Positions 34,655 to 46,495 of a stretch of DNA of 64,000 nt are shown here, one piece after another. The translations under genes were made by a program, and so were the position numbers. The number at the start of each line of letters is the position of its first letter. Positions within the stretch are counted from its first letter, which is position 1. Source of the stretch: Ipomoea triloba (taxonomy: Eukaryota > Streptophyta > Magnoliopsida > Solanales > Convolvulaceae); the NCBI RefSeq assembly GCF_003576645.1, contig NC_044920.1, positions 12,261,431 to 12,325,430 of the forward strand. Reading direction: 5' to 3'. The notes under the pieces were generated by a model. That model searched no databases. It had not been told where the DNA came from and worked only from the letters and a program-made list of their open reading frames with translations.

Positions 34655-35355
34655 TGATGGTTTTCCGACCTTCAGGTGATCGGCCGGCGAGCCAACACAA
34701 CCGGAAAATTAAGAAATAAATAGCAAAAACGCTAGGTTCTATCTCTTAGAACTCTTTGTATTAGTCTCGCTCAAAATCAGGTGTCCCTTTCAAATGATTC
34801 ATACAACTACTTATACTAGGCCTTTGAGCCGTTACATATTGAATTCTCGAGTTAATACTGCTAATAAAAGCTCATAAAGTGCATTTAATGCACGTAATTG
34901 TGGATACTTAAACATGGGTGTCCGCTGGGCTTCTCAGGCTCTTAATCTTGCGAATTATCTTCCAACACTCCTTTGGCGACCGGAAGCCTCAATCACCTGG
35001 TCTGACTCTCAACCTATACGGTCGCCTGACCGAAGGCTTTGATCTCACAGTCCTAACTTCTGGTCAGGAAACCCGGGAAGGAAAGCTGGGAGGAGGCGAA
35101 CTGGGAGAGAATGGTGCTGGTGCTATGCAGATGGGTAGAGGAAGTTAGGACGATACGATACAGAAAGCTGATGAAGGTATAGCCTTGAATGTTCAGGACA
35201 TTGATGTTTATTGGTTTAGATTCCTCCACTTAACCAATCTCCTAATCGAGAGCCTGAACCTTGCTATCTTCCTTTTACCTTATCCTACGCATCACCAACC
35301 TCCATCCAGTCTGCCCTAACCGAGCCGTCCATCTGGCCAGCCTTATATCCCATCA
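34655..35355 (-). mobile_element. 3' LTR of the Tat element (701 bp)
   Basis: It matches 48273-49882 apart from the nested MITE there and small indels (a 12-bp and a 3-bp difference). It begins TGATGG and ends CCATCA on the plus strand. Its outer edge is 0.9 kb upstream of the NPR1 start codon. Confidence 0.95.
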
Positions 35356-35609
35356 TCTAGTCCCTCACTTTCCTAGGTTTAAGAAAGTGCGACCTAGGAA
35401 AGTACATTTTTCTGACAAATTGGATCCGTATCTCTGTTACATCTTTTCTTTCCTTTCACTTTACTAATCAAAATCCTTGATTCTGCTCGATTAACGGGGA
35501 AATCTTACCAAATCTACATTTTAGAACCTTCCTTATTCTGACAAACCGTCCTTTTTGATATCTATACGTTTTGCTATCTTCTGTCGTCGGTTCCTTCCTT
35601 CTTGCCCCC

Positions 35610-36198
35610 TATAAATACCTATCCCCTCCTACCTTTTGTCTCACCTTTCAACTTACTCATCGTTTCTGCAGATCATAATAGAAAGCGGTGATTCCAACAA
35701 TACCCCCAAACGTCGCTCCAAACACCTGGCCGAGCAAGCTCGGCAGGAAGCACTCCGGCAGCGGAAAATTGCGCACGGGGGCCATGAGGTGGGAGATACA
35801 CAAGAAGATCCCCTCATTCCCTCCGACAAGGAGAAGGAGGTGGTAGTTTGGCTACCCCCCAAATCAGAAGTATCTTCTCTTGTTAATCTTGACTACAATT
35901 CTGATTACCAGGAGTTTCTAGCGGAGTTTTTGGCCGAGGAACCTCCGGTGGATACTCCACCAACTCCTCCCCAAATGGTGAAGTCTGACACAAGCTTTCC
36001 TCCCATTCCAACTGCTTCCCCGTGGGTTGATCCTTCATCTCCTCTCTCTCAGACGCCATCGGTTTTGTCAGCCGGCTCGCCTACCACTTCAACTTAATCC
36101 CACGAGGTTGATGGGTCTTTCTCTAGTAGTAGATATAAGCTTGCCAGGCCTGGTAGGGCAGTTTTTGTAACCTCCTCGGATGAATCTTAATGAATAAA
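35610..36198 (+). other. Compact plus-strand unit: TATA box, open frame, poly(A) signal
   Basis: TATAAATA at 35610-35617 is followed by a frame open to 36097 (about 150 codons, no ATG in its first part; an acceptor-like TTTCTGCAG at 35663-35671 suggests a spliced start). AATAAA follows at 36193-36198. The putative protein has a basic segment (KRRSKHLAEQARQEALRQRK) followed by an acidic, Pro/Ser-rich tail. It runs antisense to the retroelement, just inside the 3' LTR. I do not recognise it. Confidence 0.35.
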
Positions 36199-36299
36199 AG
36201 ATCTTTCCCTATGTACTTATCACTATTTTTCCTCTCAAGGAAGGACACAGGCTGACACACGTATTAATTCCTGCCTTGTAGCACTTTAGCCTTACACTT

Positions 36300-39066
36300 T
36301 CTTTCCCACTCCCTTTTCAGGGAGGGACGGTTGACCGAGTGCCGACTCCTTTTTCAGGACTCCGGCCAAACCAGAACACCAACCTTATGACCTCTTTTCC
36401 CACTCCCTTTTCAGGGAGGCACGGTTGATCGAGTGCCGACTCCTTTTTCAAGACTCCGGCCAAACCAGAACACCAACCTTATGACTTCTTTTCCCACTCC
36501 CTTTTCAGGGAGGCACGGTTGACCGAGTGCCGACTCCTTTTTCAAGACTCCGGCCTAACCAAAACACCATCCTTATGCCTTCTTTTCACCCTCCCTTTTC
36601 AGGGAGGCCCGGTTGACCGAGTGCCGACTCCTTTTTCAAGACTCCGGCCTAACCAAAACACCATCCTTATGCCTTCTTTTCACCCTCCCTTTTCAGGGAG
36701 GCCCGGTTGACCGAGTGCCGACTCCTTTTTCAAGACTCCGGCCTAACCAAAACACCATCCTTATGCCTTCTTTTCACCCTCCCTTTTCAGGGAGGCCCGG
36801 TTGACCGAGTGCCGACTCCTTTTTCAAGACTCCGGCCTAACCAAAACACCATCCTTATGCCTTCTTTTCACCCTCCCTTTTCAGGGAGGCCCGGTTGACC
36901 GAGTGCCGACTCCTTTTTCAAGACTCCGGCCTAACCAAAACACCATCCTTATGCCTTCTTTTCACCCTCCCTTTTCAGGGAGGCCCGGTTGACCGAGTGC
37001 CGACTCCTTTTTCAAGACTCCGGCCTAACCAAAACACCATCCTTATAACTTCTTTTCACACTCCCTTTTCAGGGAGGCACGGTTGACCGAGTATCGACTC
37101 CTTTTTCAAGACTCCGGCCAAACCATAACACCAACCTTATGACTTCTTTTCTCACTCCCTTTTCAGGGAGGCACGGTTGACCGAGTGCCGACTCCTTTTT
37201 CAAGACTCCGGCCAAACCATAACACCAACCTTATGACTTCTTTTCCCACTCCCTTTTCAGAGAGGCACGGTTGACCGAGGGCCGACTCCTTTTTCAGGAC
37301 TCCGGCCTAACCAAAACACCAACCTTATGACTTCTTTTCTCACTCCCTTTTCAGGGAGGCACGGTTGCCCGAGTGCCGACTCCTTTTCAAGACTCCGGCC
37401 AAACCAGAACACCAACCTTATGACTTCTTTTCCCACTCCCTTTTCAGGGAGGCACGGTTGACCGAGTGCCGACTCCTTTTTCAAGACTCCGGCCAAACCA
37501 TAACACCAACCTTATGACTTCTTTTCCCACTCCCTTTTCAGGGAGGCACGGTTGACCGAGTGCCGACTCCTTTTTCAGGACTCCGGCCAAACCAGAACAC
37601 CAACCTTATGACTTTTTTTCCCACTCCCTTTTCAGGGAGGCACGGTTGACCGAGTATCGACTCCTTTTTCAAGACTCCGGCCAAACCATAACACCAACCT
37701 TATGACTTCTTTTCTCACTCCCTTTTCAGGGAGGCACGGTTGACCAAGTGCCGACTCCTTTTTCAAGACTCCGGCCTAACCATAACACCATCCTTATGAC
37801 TTCTTTTCTCCCTCCCTTTTCAGGGAGGCACGGTGGACCGAGTGCCGACTCCTTTTCAAGACTCCGGCCTAACCATAACACCATCCTTATGACTTCTTTT
37901 CTCCCTCCCTTTTCAGGGAGGCACGGTTGACCGAGTATCGACTCCTTTTTCAAGACTCCGGCCAAACCATAACACCAACCTTATGACTTCTTTTCTCACT
38001 CCCTTTTCAGGGAGGCACGGTTGACCAAGTGCCGACTTCTTTTTCAAGACTCCGGCCAAACCAGAACACCAACCTTATGACTTCTTTTCCCACTCCCTTT
38101 TTCAGGGAGGCACGGTTGACCGAGTGCCGACTCCTTTTCAAGACTCCGGCCAAACCAGAACACCAACCTTATGACTTCTTTTCCCACTCCCTTTTCAGGG
38201 AGGCACGGTTGACCGAGTGCCGACTCCTTTTCCTTTTCAGGGAGGCACGGTTGACCGAGTGCCGACTCCTTTTTCATTTCAGGGAGGCACGGTTGACCGA
38301 GTGCCGACTCCTTTTTCAGGACTCCGCCCAAACCAGAACACCAACCTTATGACTTCTTTTCCACTCCCTTTTCAGAGAGGCACTATTGACCAAGTGCCGA
38401 CTCCTTTTTCAGGACTCCGGCCAAACCAGAACACCAACCTTATGACTTCTTTTCCCACTCCATTTTTAGGGAGGCACGGTTGATCGAGTGCCAACTCATT
38501 TTTCAGGACTCCGGCCAAACCAGAACACCAACCTTATGACTTCTTTTCCCACTCCCTTTTCAGGGAGGCACGGTTGACCGAGTGCCGACTCCTTTTTCAG
38601 GACTCCGCCCAAACCAGAACACCAACCTTATGACTTCTTTTCCACTCCCTTTTCAGAGAGGCACTATTGACCAAGTGCCGACTCCTTTTTCAGGACTCCG
38701 GCCAAACCAGAACACCAACCTTATGACTTCTTTTCCCACTCCATTTTTAGGGAGGCACGGTTGATCGAGTGCCAACTCATTTTTCAGGACTCCGGCCAAA
38801 CCAGAACACCAACCTTATGACTTCTTTTCCCACTCCATTTTTAGGGAGGCACGGTTGATCGAGTGCCAACTCATTTTTCAGGACTCCGGCCAAACCAGAA
38901 CACCAACCTTATGACTTCTTTTCCCACTCCCTTTTCAGGGAGGCACTATTGACCGAGTGCCGACTCCTTTTTCAAGACTCCGGCCAAACCAGAACACCAA
39001 CCTTATGACTTCTTTTCCACTCCCTTTTCAGAGAGGCATTATTGACCAAGTGCCGACTCCTTTTAA
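36300..39066. repeat. 94-bp tandem array, about 30 copies
   Basis: The monomer includes AGGGAGGCACGGTTGACCG, AGTGCCGACTCCTTTTTC and ACTCCGGCC. Copies from about 36519 to 37060 are virtually identical; flanking ones diverge. Two short monomers of about 42 bp sit at 38206-38290. A three-monomer block at about 38300-38580 is repeated at 38581-38860. Each unit has two hairpins, CTCCCT-TTTC-AGGGAG and GAGT-GCCG-ACTC. Frames across it are by-products of the repeat. Tandem arrays upstream of the 3' LTR are known in Tat elements. Confidence 0.97.
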
Positions 39067-39259
39067 AATCTGCTGCCAACCTTTGCAATTCCCACCCTAA
39101 ACTCAAAAGTCTCCTACTAAATGTCACCACCCCTTCCCCTTCACGCCGGTTACCATTCCGAAGCTAATAACTTCTCGCATACGTTTCACGTCTTTTCGAC
39201 GTCACCTCCCTTCGATCTCACCCTCGACGTGTCACAATCTCCCCTCACCCCCCTTTGCC

Positions 39260-39267
39260 TATAAATA
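39260..39267 (+). promoter_or_regulatory. TATA box of the antisense ORF
   Basis: TATAAATA lies 214 bp before the ATG at 39481, in the context CCTATAAATACC. The same 12-mer surrounds the TATA box at 35610. It points to an antisense transcript independent of the LTR. Confidence 0.6.
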
Positions 39268-39480
39268 CCAACTTTCACTTTTACATTTTTACTGTTTTAC
39301 CTCTCCAAAGAACTTCACCGTGCTTTCATTTTCCGGCGTAACTTCGGCTTTCTGCTCAACTTTCCGATCGTTCTCCGCCGATCCTCCAACTTAGGCCTTT
39401 GCCCAGTTGTCTTTCTAGTTCAAACCCGTTCTCCTCACTTCCGTGTCAGTCAGGTTGGTTTCTTTTTCCCTCTTCTCACC

Positions 39481-41542
39481 ATGTCTTCTTCACATAGCCG
39501 CATTGGGGTTACGACAAACCCTAATGCTTCAACTTCTCTTAGGGTGGCGGGGGAAGCCTCATCTTCCGCCCCCCTAAACCCGGCGCCCATTCGGGCTGTC
39601 GCTGCCCTACCCTTTGATCTCCAAAGGGCCTCCAGCCTCTTGGAGGATATTGGCCGACCGGCTGGCCTTCGCTCCAAAATTTCGGCTCACGAACTGGAAG
39701 AGGCCCAGTACTTATTGGGCCCAGCGGCTGAAATATATTCTCCGCGTGACCACCACGTGTTTGAACCTCCCCCCGCGGATACATAGGAGTACATCTCCAG
39801 TCCATTCGTTACGGGTTTCTGGTACCCGTGAGTCCATTCGCTTCCCTCTTCTTCCGCTACTTTGCCCTCTCACTTGGTCAGCTCGTCCCAAATTCTCACC
39901 GCCTCCTCACTCTCTTCCAAACCATTTGCACCAACTACGGCTTTGAGCCGACTATCAACTTGTTCCTTCAACTCTATCTGGTCAATATGGTGGGAACCAC
40001 CTCCCCGGGCTTTGTCCAGATTTCCCAACGGGGTGGCTGCAAAATTTTTGATGGACTGGTCGACTCCCTTAAAAGGTGGAAACCAGTCTTTCTCTTTGTG
40101 CGCCCGTCTCCTCGCTATTCATCCTTTGATTTTCCTTTGACTTGGGGGTCCTCTTTCTTCAAATGCCTCAAAAAGCCTCCTCCCAGCAAAGATACGACCG
40201 ACTCGGTCAAAGTTCTTTTGGACTTGGGCCTCCTCCAAGTCGGTGAATGGTCGGACATGAAAGCCCTCGAAGCAGCCGGTTTTTTGCCTGACGGGGCGGC
40301 TACCCAAGGTGACGAGCCACCTCTTTTTTAAAATTCCTCAATTTCTTTGCTTCCTGTTTTTAACGTATTCATTCGTAGGCAACGATCCGGAGCCGGTCCC
40401 CGAAGAGGAGGAAGAGACAGAAGAAGAGGGTGAGGAAGCGAGTGAAGAAGCCCTCACGGACGACCCCAACACTCTCCCCCTATCTCCAGAAATGTCGAGT
40501 CGCCATGCCTTGCTGAAGGAGCGCTCCAGGAGTCGCGCATCCTCCTCCAATCCCATCGTGGTTAACGACTCACCCACTCGCTCTGCTGAACCTTCACGCA
40601 CTCGGCAATCTCGCCGAGTCCCGCCTCCTTCTACCACTAGCTCCAACTCCAAACGCCCTGCTGACGCATCCTTGAAAGCCCCTCCTGCCAAAAAGGTGGC
40701 CCTTGGACTTGAGGCCGATGCTGATGAAGGCATCGCTCAAGGTGCCTTTCCAGTGCACGACTGGCTGGATAAGGTGATCTTCCCTAAGGACGCTGCCTAC
40801 TATGAGAGCTATTCCACTGAGAAAATTTTTGAAGGCATCTCTCGCTACTTGTACCGGGTGAGTTATCAATCTTCATTTAAACCACCTTCTCCTTTTCTAC
40901 TTGCCTACCTCTTAAGCTTCACTTGGTTAACAGGCCCTGGCTGTCCAGTCCGAGATGCGAAGGAGGATGAAGCCTCTCATGGCAGATGCTGAGTTGGTGC
41001 CGACTCTCCAAGCCAACCATCAGAAGTGCATGAAGGAGCTAGATGATCTCGCCCTCCGAGTAGCCCAACTAGAGGAGGAGCTGGAGGCTGAAAAGAAGAG
41101 AAATGTTGAGGCTGCTGACTTCGCAACCTATGCTCGTTCAAAGCTGAAGCTACTGGCTCTCGAGTGGCTGGATTCTGAGGAAGGCAGGCTTTACTTGACG
41201 AACATAGGGGAAGAGGACTACCATGCCGGGTCTATGGAGATGCAAAGAGATATCTATCTAATCTTCCGGGAAAGAGACCCGACCTTTGACCCCCTAGCAT
41301 GGGGCCTTCCAGCACCGCTAACCGCTCTTCCTTCTCGCATTCCTGCTACCCCCACACGTCAACAAGGGGCCGGAGAAACCGATAGGGTCACTCCGAAGAA
41401 CTCAAGTGGTGGGCAGATTCCAATGGACGCCTCCTATCTGAACTCTGCTGCCAACCTGACGGCTCTGGCAGGAATGGAGCGCAACCCCGTTCTTTCAATT
41501 CTCAATATGACTCAGATACGCCTGAGTCCCTCAATCGTTTGA
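39481..41542 (+). pseudogene. Antisense ORF of the Tat element (Transposase_28/gypsy-type protein), spliced, one frameshift
   Basis: Exons are inferred at 39481-40309, 40379-40857 and 40934-41542, with GT..AG introns of 69 and 76 bp that keep phase. The first exon holds the conserved domain of 'putative gypsy type transposon' proteins (IGVHLQSIRYGFLVPVSPFA, then FRYFALSLGQLVPNSHRLL, then a GCKIFDGLVDSLKRWKPVFLFV-like stretch). A one-base deletion near 39783 breaks the frame before it. Exon 2 is acidic then Ser/Arg-rich with a KRP..PPAKK nuclear-localisation candidate. Exon 3 has a coiled coil (DLALRVAQLEEELEAEKKR). Antisense ORFs at this position are known from Grande, RIRE2 and Retand; their function is unknown. 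Confidence 0.75.
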
Positions 41543-41579
41543 TATTTCTCACAATTTTCAAACCCATACTGAGTCCCTT

Positions 41580-42360
41580 AGTCGAGGATTCTCTAAACAG
41601 GTTTTCTCAACCCAACTCAAAGGCAGGCAAACTGCCAAACTCAGAGGTGATCCAAAGATCATTAGGACTTAGGTTATCTCAACCCAACTCAAAGGCAGGC
41701 AGACTGCCAAACTCAAAGGTGATCCAAAGATCATTAGAACTTAGGTTATCTCAACCCAACTCAAAGGCAGGCAGACTGCCAAACTAAAAGGTGATCCGAA
41801 GATCATTAGAACTTAGGTTATCTCAACCCAACTCAAAGGCAGGCAGACTGCCAAACTAAAAGGTGATCCGAAGATCATTAGAACTTAGGTTATCTCAACC
41901 CAACTCAAAGGCAGGCAGACTGCCAAACTCAAAGGTGATCCGAAGATCATTAGAACTTAGGTTATCTCAACCCAACTCAAAGGCAGGCAGACTGCCAAAC
42001 TCAAAGGTGATCCGAAGATCATTAGAACTTAGGTTATCTCAACCCAACTCAAAGGCAGGTAGACTGCCAAACTCAAAGGTGATCCGAAGATCATTAGAAC
42101 TTAGGTTATCTCAACCCAACTCAAAGGCAGGCAGACTGCCAAACTAAAAGGTGATCCGAAGATCATTAGAACTTAGGTTATCTCAACCCAACTCAAAGGC
42201 AGGCAGACTGCCAAACTTAAAGGTGATCAAAAGATCATTAGAACTTAGGTTATCTCAACCCAACTCAAAGGCAGGTAGACTGCCAAACTCAAAGGTGATC
42301 TGAAGATCATTTAGGACTTATGTTTTCTCAATCCATCTCAAAGGCAGGTAGACTGCCAAG
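41580..42360. repeat. 72-bp tandem array, about 10.5 copies, between convergent ORFs
   Basis: The unit starts TCTCAACCCAACTCAAAGG, with a period of 72 bp (24 codons, so frames stay open through several copies). Each unit carries two perfect hairpins, GGCAG-GCAGA-CTGCC and TGATC-CGAA-GATCA. The array separates the 3' end of the antisense ORF (41542) from the 3' end of integrase (42455). Confidence 0.97.
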
Positions 42361-42454
42361 CTTAGTTGACAAAGAAAAATTGCAAAATTTTTGCGGAAAA
42401 ACACTTCATTAAACTCAAAAACTTTCATTACAATCTTCTAAAGCATAACCTCTT

Positions 42455-43587
42455 TTACTGAAAAAACTTTTTCAAGTGAACGGCGTTCCAATTTCGCTCT
42501 ACCATTCGTCCTTCCATAGTCTCTAAACGATAAGTTCCCGGACGAATTACCTCGCGAATCCGGTTAGGGCATTCCCACTTGATTGCGAACTTTCCTCCTT
42601 GATTAGGCTGGCTGGCCTTCCTGTCTCTTAGAACCAAATCCCCTTCCTGAAATTGCTTCTCTTTCACTCTCTTATCGTAATAACGTTTTACCGACTGTTG
42701 GTACTCAGCCATTCGCCCATACGCCGCATCCCTCCTTTCCTCAAGGAAGTTCTTCTCTATTTGCAAACTTTCCTCATTTCTATCATCGTCATACTGAAGC
42801 ACTCGGAGGGTTGGGGTAGTGATCTCAGCAGGTACCTTAGCTTCAAACCAGTATGTCAAAGAGAACGGGGTTTCCCCAGTCGCTCGTCGAGGAGTTGTTC
42901 GATAAGCCCACAAGACTCGGTCTAGCTCATCGACCCAGACTCCTCCTAAGTCACTCAACTTCCTTCGGATTCCATCCATGATGGTTCGGTTGACATTTTC
43001 GACCTGCCCATTGGCTTGAGGGTAAGCCACGGAAACCTTGGTATGACGTATCACATATTGTTGGCAAAAATCCGAGAAAGGTTGACAATCAAACTGTCGC
43101 CCGTTATCACTGATCAAATGTTTCGGGAGCCCGAATCGACAAATAACCTTTTTCCAGAGGAATTTTTGGCATTGAAACTCAGTGATAGTCGCCAAAGGCT
43201 CGGCCTCTACCCACTTAGTAAAATAATCTACAGCCACTATGCAGAATCAAAGTCGCCCAGGTGCCTGAGTAACGGTCCTACGATGTCAATTCCCCATTTA
43301 GCAAAGGGAATAGCCACCGTGATCGGAGTGTAAAAAGAGGCTGGCCGAGTGTCTTTTCGGGCGAAAGATTGGCATACCGCGCACTTAGCGACTCGATCGA
43401 TACAATCTTTGACCATAGTAGGCCAATAGTATCCCTGTAGAACTAACTTGCGAGCCAAGGTATGAGCCCCTTGGTGGGCTGCGCAAATTCCTCGATGCGC
43501 TTCTTCCATGACTTGATTGGCCTCGGCGGGAAATAGACATCTCAATAGTGGTCCTCCGAACGACTTTTTGTACATGTGTCCATCCAT
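42455..43587 (-). pseudogene. pol: Tat integrase, frameshifted
   Basis: 43587-43237 carries the HHCC zinc domain (HRG..H near the GICAAHQGAHTLA box, CAVCQ) and the first part of the core up to the WGIDIVGP box (first catalytic Asp). After a shift at about 43237 the frame 43237-42455 continues with VDYFTKWVEAEPL, SDNGRQF (second Asp), ANGQVENVNRT (catalytic Glu) and the C-terminal domain to LKKFF. A further shift lies near 43610, upstream of this segment. All catalytic residues are present but the frame is broken. Confidence 0.9.
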
Positions 43588-43682
43588 CAGTACGTAGGCC
43601 GGGGATCGTCTTTGAATCTTAGCTGCTTCAACTGGTCGTCAGGGAGGTCCCCCTTTTCCTTATACCTTCGAATTTCCTCCAT

Positions 43683-45555
43683 CTATAATATGTCAGGATG
43701 TTCTTCTGGACTTATTTCCTCGGTGACACAGATAATCTCCTGGACGGGTTTGGGTTCTACGCTGGGTAGAAGGATTCGCTCAGTCTGACAGATTCTTAAG
43801 AGGTGATCCGGTATTCCTCCTAAGGCTATTTTCGACAAGATATCCGCTTCTGTGTTCTCGACTCGAGGCACATGCTCTAATTCGTAAGCACTAAACTCCC
43901 CTAGGAGTCCCTCAGTAACCTTCTTGTATCGACTGAGTCTTTCATTCTTCGCCTCACAAGTTCCTGTAACCTGTCCAACGACTAGCCGGGAGTCAGTCTT
44001 AATTCGAATCTTCTGGATTTGAAGGGCCTTAGCCAACCGTAACTCGCCTAACACTGCCTCGTACTCAGCCTCGTTGTAGGAAACTTTGAATTCATACTTC
44101 AACGAGTAATACAAGCGAAAACCCTCGGGGGTTGTCAACATGATTCCTCCGCCATAGTGGTGTTGGCTGGCGGCTCCATCGGCATGCATTTCCCACCAAT
44201 CCCTTTCTTCAGGGGCCTTGGTACTTTGTTTTGGACTCTGTGCGGTACACTCTACTATAAAATCAGCTAAAGCCTGACCTTTGATAGATGCGCGCAGGAG
44301 ATATTTGATCCCATACTGTGTGAGTTCTACGGCCCATTTGACCAATCTTCCTGAGGAATTTAGGTTCCGTAATACACCTGCTAGGGGTTGATCAGTTAAA
44401 ACCCGAATAGGATGGGCCTGGAAGTACAGTACCAACTTCCGTGCCGTGATCACCAGAGCATACACCACCTTTTCCAAGGGGGTATAGCGAATTTCAGAGG
44501 CCTTCAGTGCCCTGCTGACATAGTAGATCGGGTGTTGTACCTGCTCTTCCTCTCGAATTAGTACAGAGCTAACTGCTTTCTGAGAAGCGGCTAGGTAGAG
44601 GAATAAGGTTTCTCCTTCCTTCGGAGTTGATAGTAACGGCGAAGTTTGTAAGTAATCTTTTAGCTCCTCAAAAGACCTTTGGCATTCCTCCGTCCAACGG
44701 AACCCCTCTCTCTTCTTCATTGCCTCAAAGAAGGGTAATGCCTGATCAGCAGACTTGGATAAGAATCTATTCAAAGCGGCAAGCTGCCCTGTTAGTCTCT
44801 GCAACTCATTCAAAGTCCCAGGGGGCTACATGTCAAGTATAGCCTTCACCTTTTCAGGGTTAGGCTCGATTCCTTTTGGGGTGACCATGTATCTCAAGAA
44901 TTTTCTGCCCCTCACGGCAAAAGGCGCACTTTTTTGGATTCAATCGTAAATTGTTCCTTTCCATTATGGTGAAAGTCGCCGCCAGATCTTCCGCATGAGT
45001 TCCCTCATTTTTGCTCTTCACGAGCATGTCATCCACGTAGGCCGCCATAGATTTTCCTAATAGATCTTTGAACAATCGCCCTACCACGCGAGTGTAGGTG
45101 GCTCCCGCATTCTTGAGACCAAAGGGCATTACCCGATAGCAGTATACCCCATCCAGGGTGATGAAAGCAGTCTTCTCTTCATCGGCAGGATGCATGAAGA
45201 TCTGATGATAGCCTCGGAAGGCGTCCATAAAGCTTAATAGGTCACAACCGACTGTTTCATCGACCAGTTGATCGATCCTTGGCAATGGGAAAGGATCCTT
45301 TGGACAAGCCTGATTGAGATCCGTATAATCGACACACATTCGCCAGGCAGGAGGTTTCAGCACAAGTACTACGTTGGCGAGCCAATCAGGGTATTTCACT
45401 TCGCGAATGTGTCGTGCAGCCATCAAAGTTTCCACTTCCTTCTTAACAAATTCCCTCCGATCGGCCGAGAGATATCTTTTCTTCTGGATTATCGGCCTGT
45501 GATCAGGATTGACAGCCAGTCGGTGGCAAATGACTAATCGATCGACTCCTAGCAT
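43683..45555 (-). pseudogene. pol: Tat reverse transcriptase and dual RNase H, interrupted
   Basis: 45555-44860 is the RT with PFGLKNAGATYTR and YVDD. The frame shifts at about 44885 and an amber stop lies at 44826-44828. 44813-43683 contains the standard gypsy RNase H and, after a linker, a second RNase H-like domain (DWWEMHADGAASQ, NEAEYEAVLGEL, KTDSRLVVGQV, NTEADILSKIA). The second domain is the diagnostic feature of the Tat lineage. The frame ends in TAG at 43683-43685 while homologous-looking sequence continues past it. Another shift near 45577 separates it from protease. Confidence 0.9.
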
Positions 45556-45853
45556 ATCTTCGGGTCCCCAGGTTCACCTTTTGATATTTTCGCAACTCCT
45601 GGATTATCTCCTGTTTGACTTTCTCAATCAAGCCGACTCCAATCTTTACCCGTCTTTCAGGGTGCAAAGGATCAATCTCTACTTCTTCCAACTCGACTGC
45701 CGGCTCTAGTCGGTCGAGGGATTTGAGCTATTCTGTTTGGCTCGTAATGGCGTGAACCCTCATGTCTTTCTTATTGATTTGCCGGCAGGATTGCAGGTAA
45801 CAATCCCGTGCCGCCTTTTGATCACAACGGGCGACCCCTATCCCGTTTGGGGT

Positions 45854-46160
45854 TCAGAACTTCAAGCAGAGGTGCTCAAGGGAAATAAGAGCTCCCAGAT
45901 CCTCCAGACCAGGTCGGCCCAGGATCATGTTGTGAGAATAGGATAGGTCTACCACCACAAACTCCATTTCTATGCTTCGGAGGTTCAGATATGTACCAAT
46001 CTCGACTGGTAGGCGAATGGACCCTTCCGACTCGACCGAGTCCCCAGTGAAACCGGCCAAGGGTGTCTTTACATGTATCAGCTTATTACGCTATATCCCC
46101 AACCTTTCAAATACTTCCAGATATAAGACATTCACACTACTCCCGATGTCCACTAAGACT
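45854..46160 (-). pseudogene. Tat aspartic protease, active site altered
   Basis: The minus strand reads VDIGSS at about 46136-46153, where retropepsins have D-[ST]-G. The flap-like and ILGRPGL C-terminal motifs (about 45890) confirm the domain. An amber stop is at 46091-46093. With the active-site Thr/Ser replaced by Ile the domain should be inactive even without the stop. Confidence 0.75.
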
Positions 46161-46495
46161 TTCCGGACTACCGTGCCATGGACGTCCATAGCGATAACCA
46201 ATGCATCCCGATGAGGATGTTGGCTTCTAGGTAGGTCCTCATCCGTAAATAAGATGGGTTCTCAGCATACCTTTTTTAAGCTATCGTCCCGTCCGTAGAT
46301 GGTCCCCACGTATAATTGTCGGGCCCAGGCCTTTCGTGAACTTGACGAATCTCTGCCTTCCGATCCACCCACAATCATATTAATAACGGGCTTATACTTC
46401 CAGTTAGTCTATTAATAACGGGCTTATGCTTCCAGTTAGTCTCCTCTTCCTCAGAGGCGGGTTGTTTTCCTCGATCGGATCGTGATTTCGGCTTC

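Noticed and set aside
36519..37086. Series of identical 63-codon ORFs on the plus strand
   Set aside because: They are produced by the 94-bp tandem repeat (period not a multiple of three) and overlap each other; no coding signal beyond the repeat.
41539..42147. Repeat protein with 24-residue units
   Set aside because: The frame is open only because the period is 72 bp. Some copies contain TAA in the same frame, and the units are noncoding hairpin DNA.
36300..42360. CRISPR-like arrays
   Set aside because: Monomers are contiguous with no variable spacers, and the setting is a plant retrotransposon.
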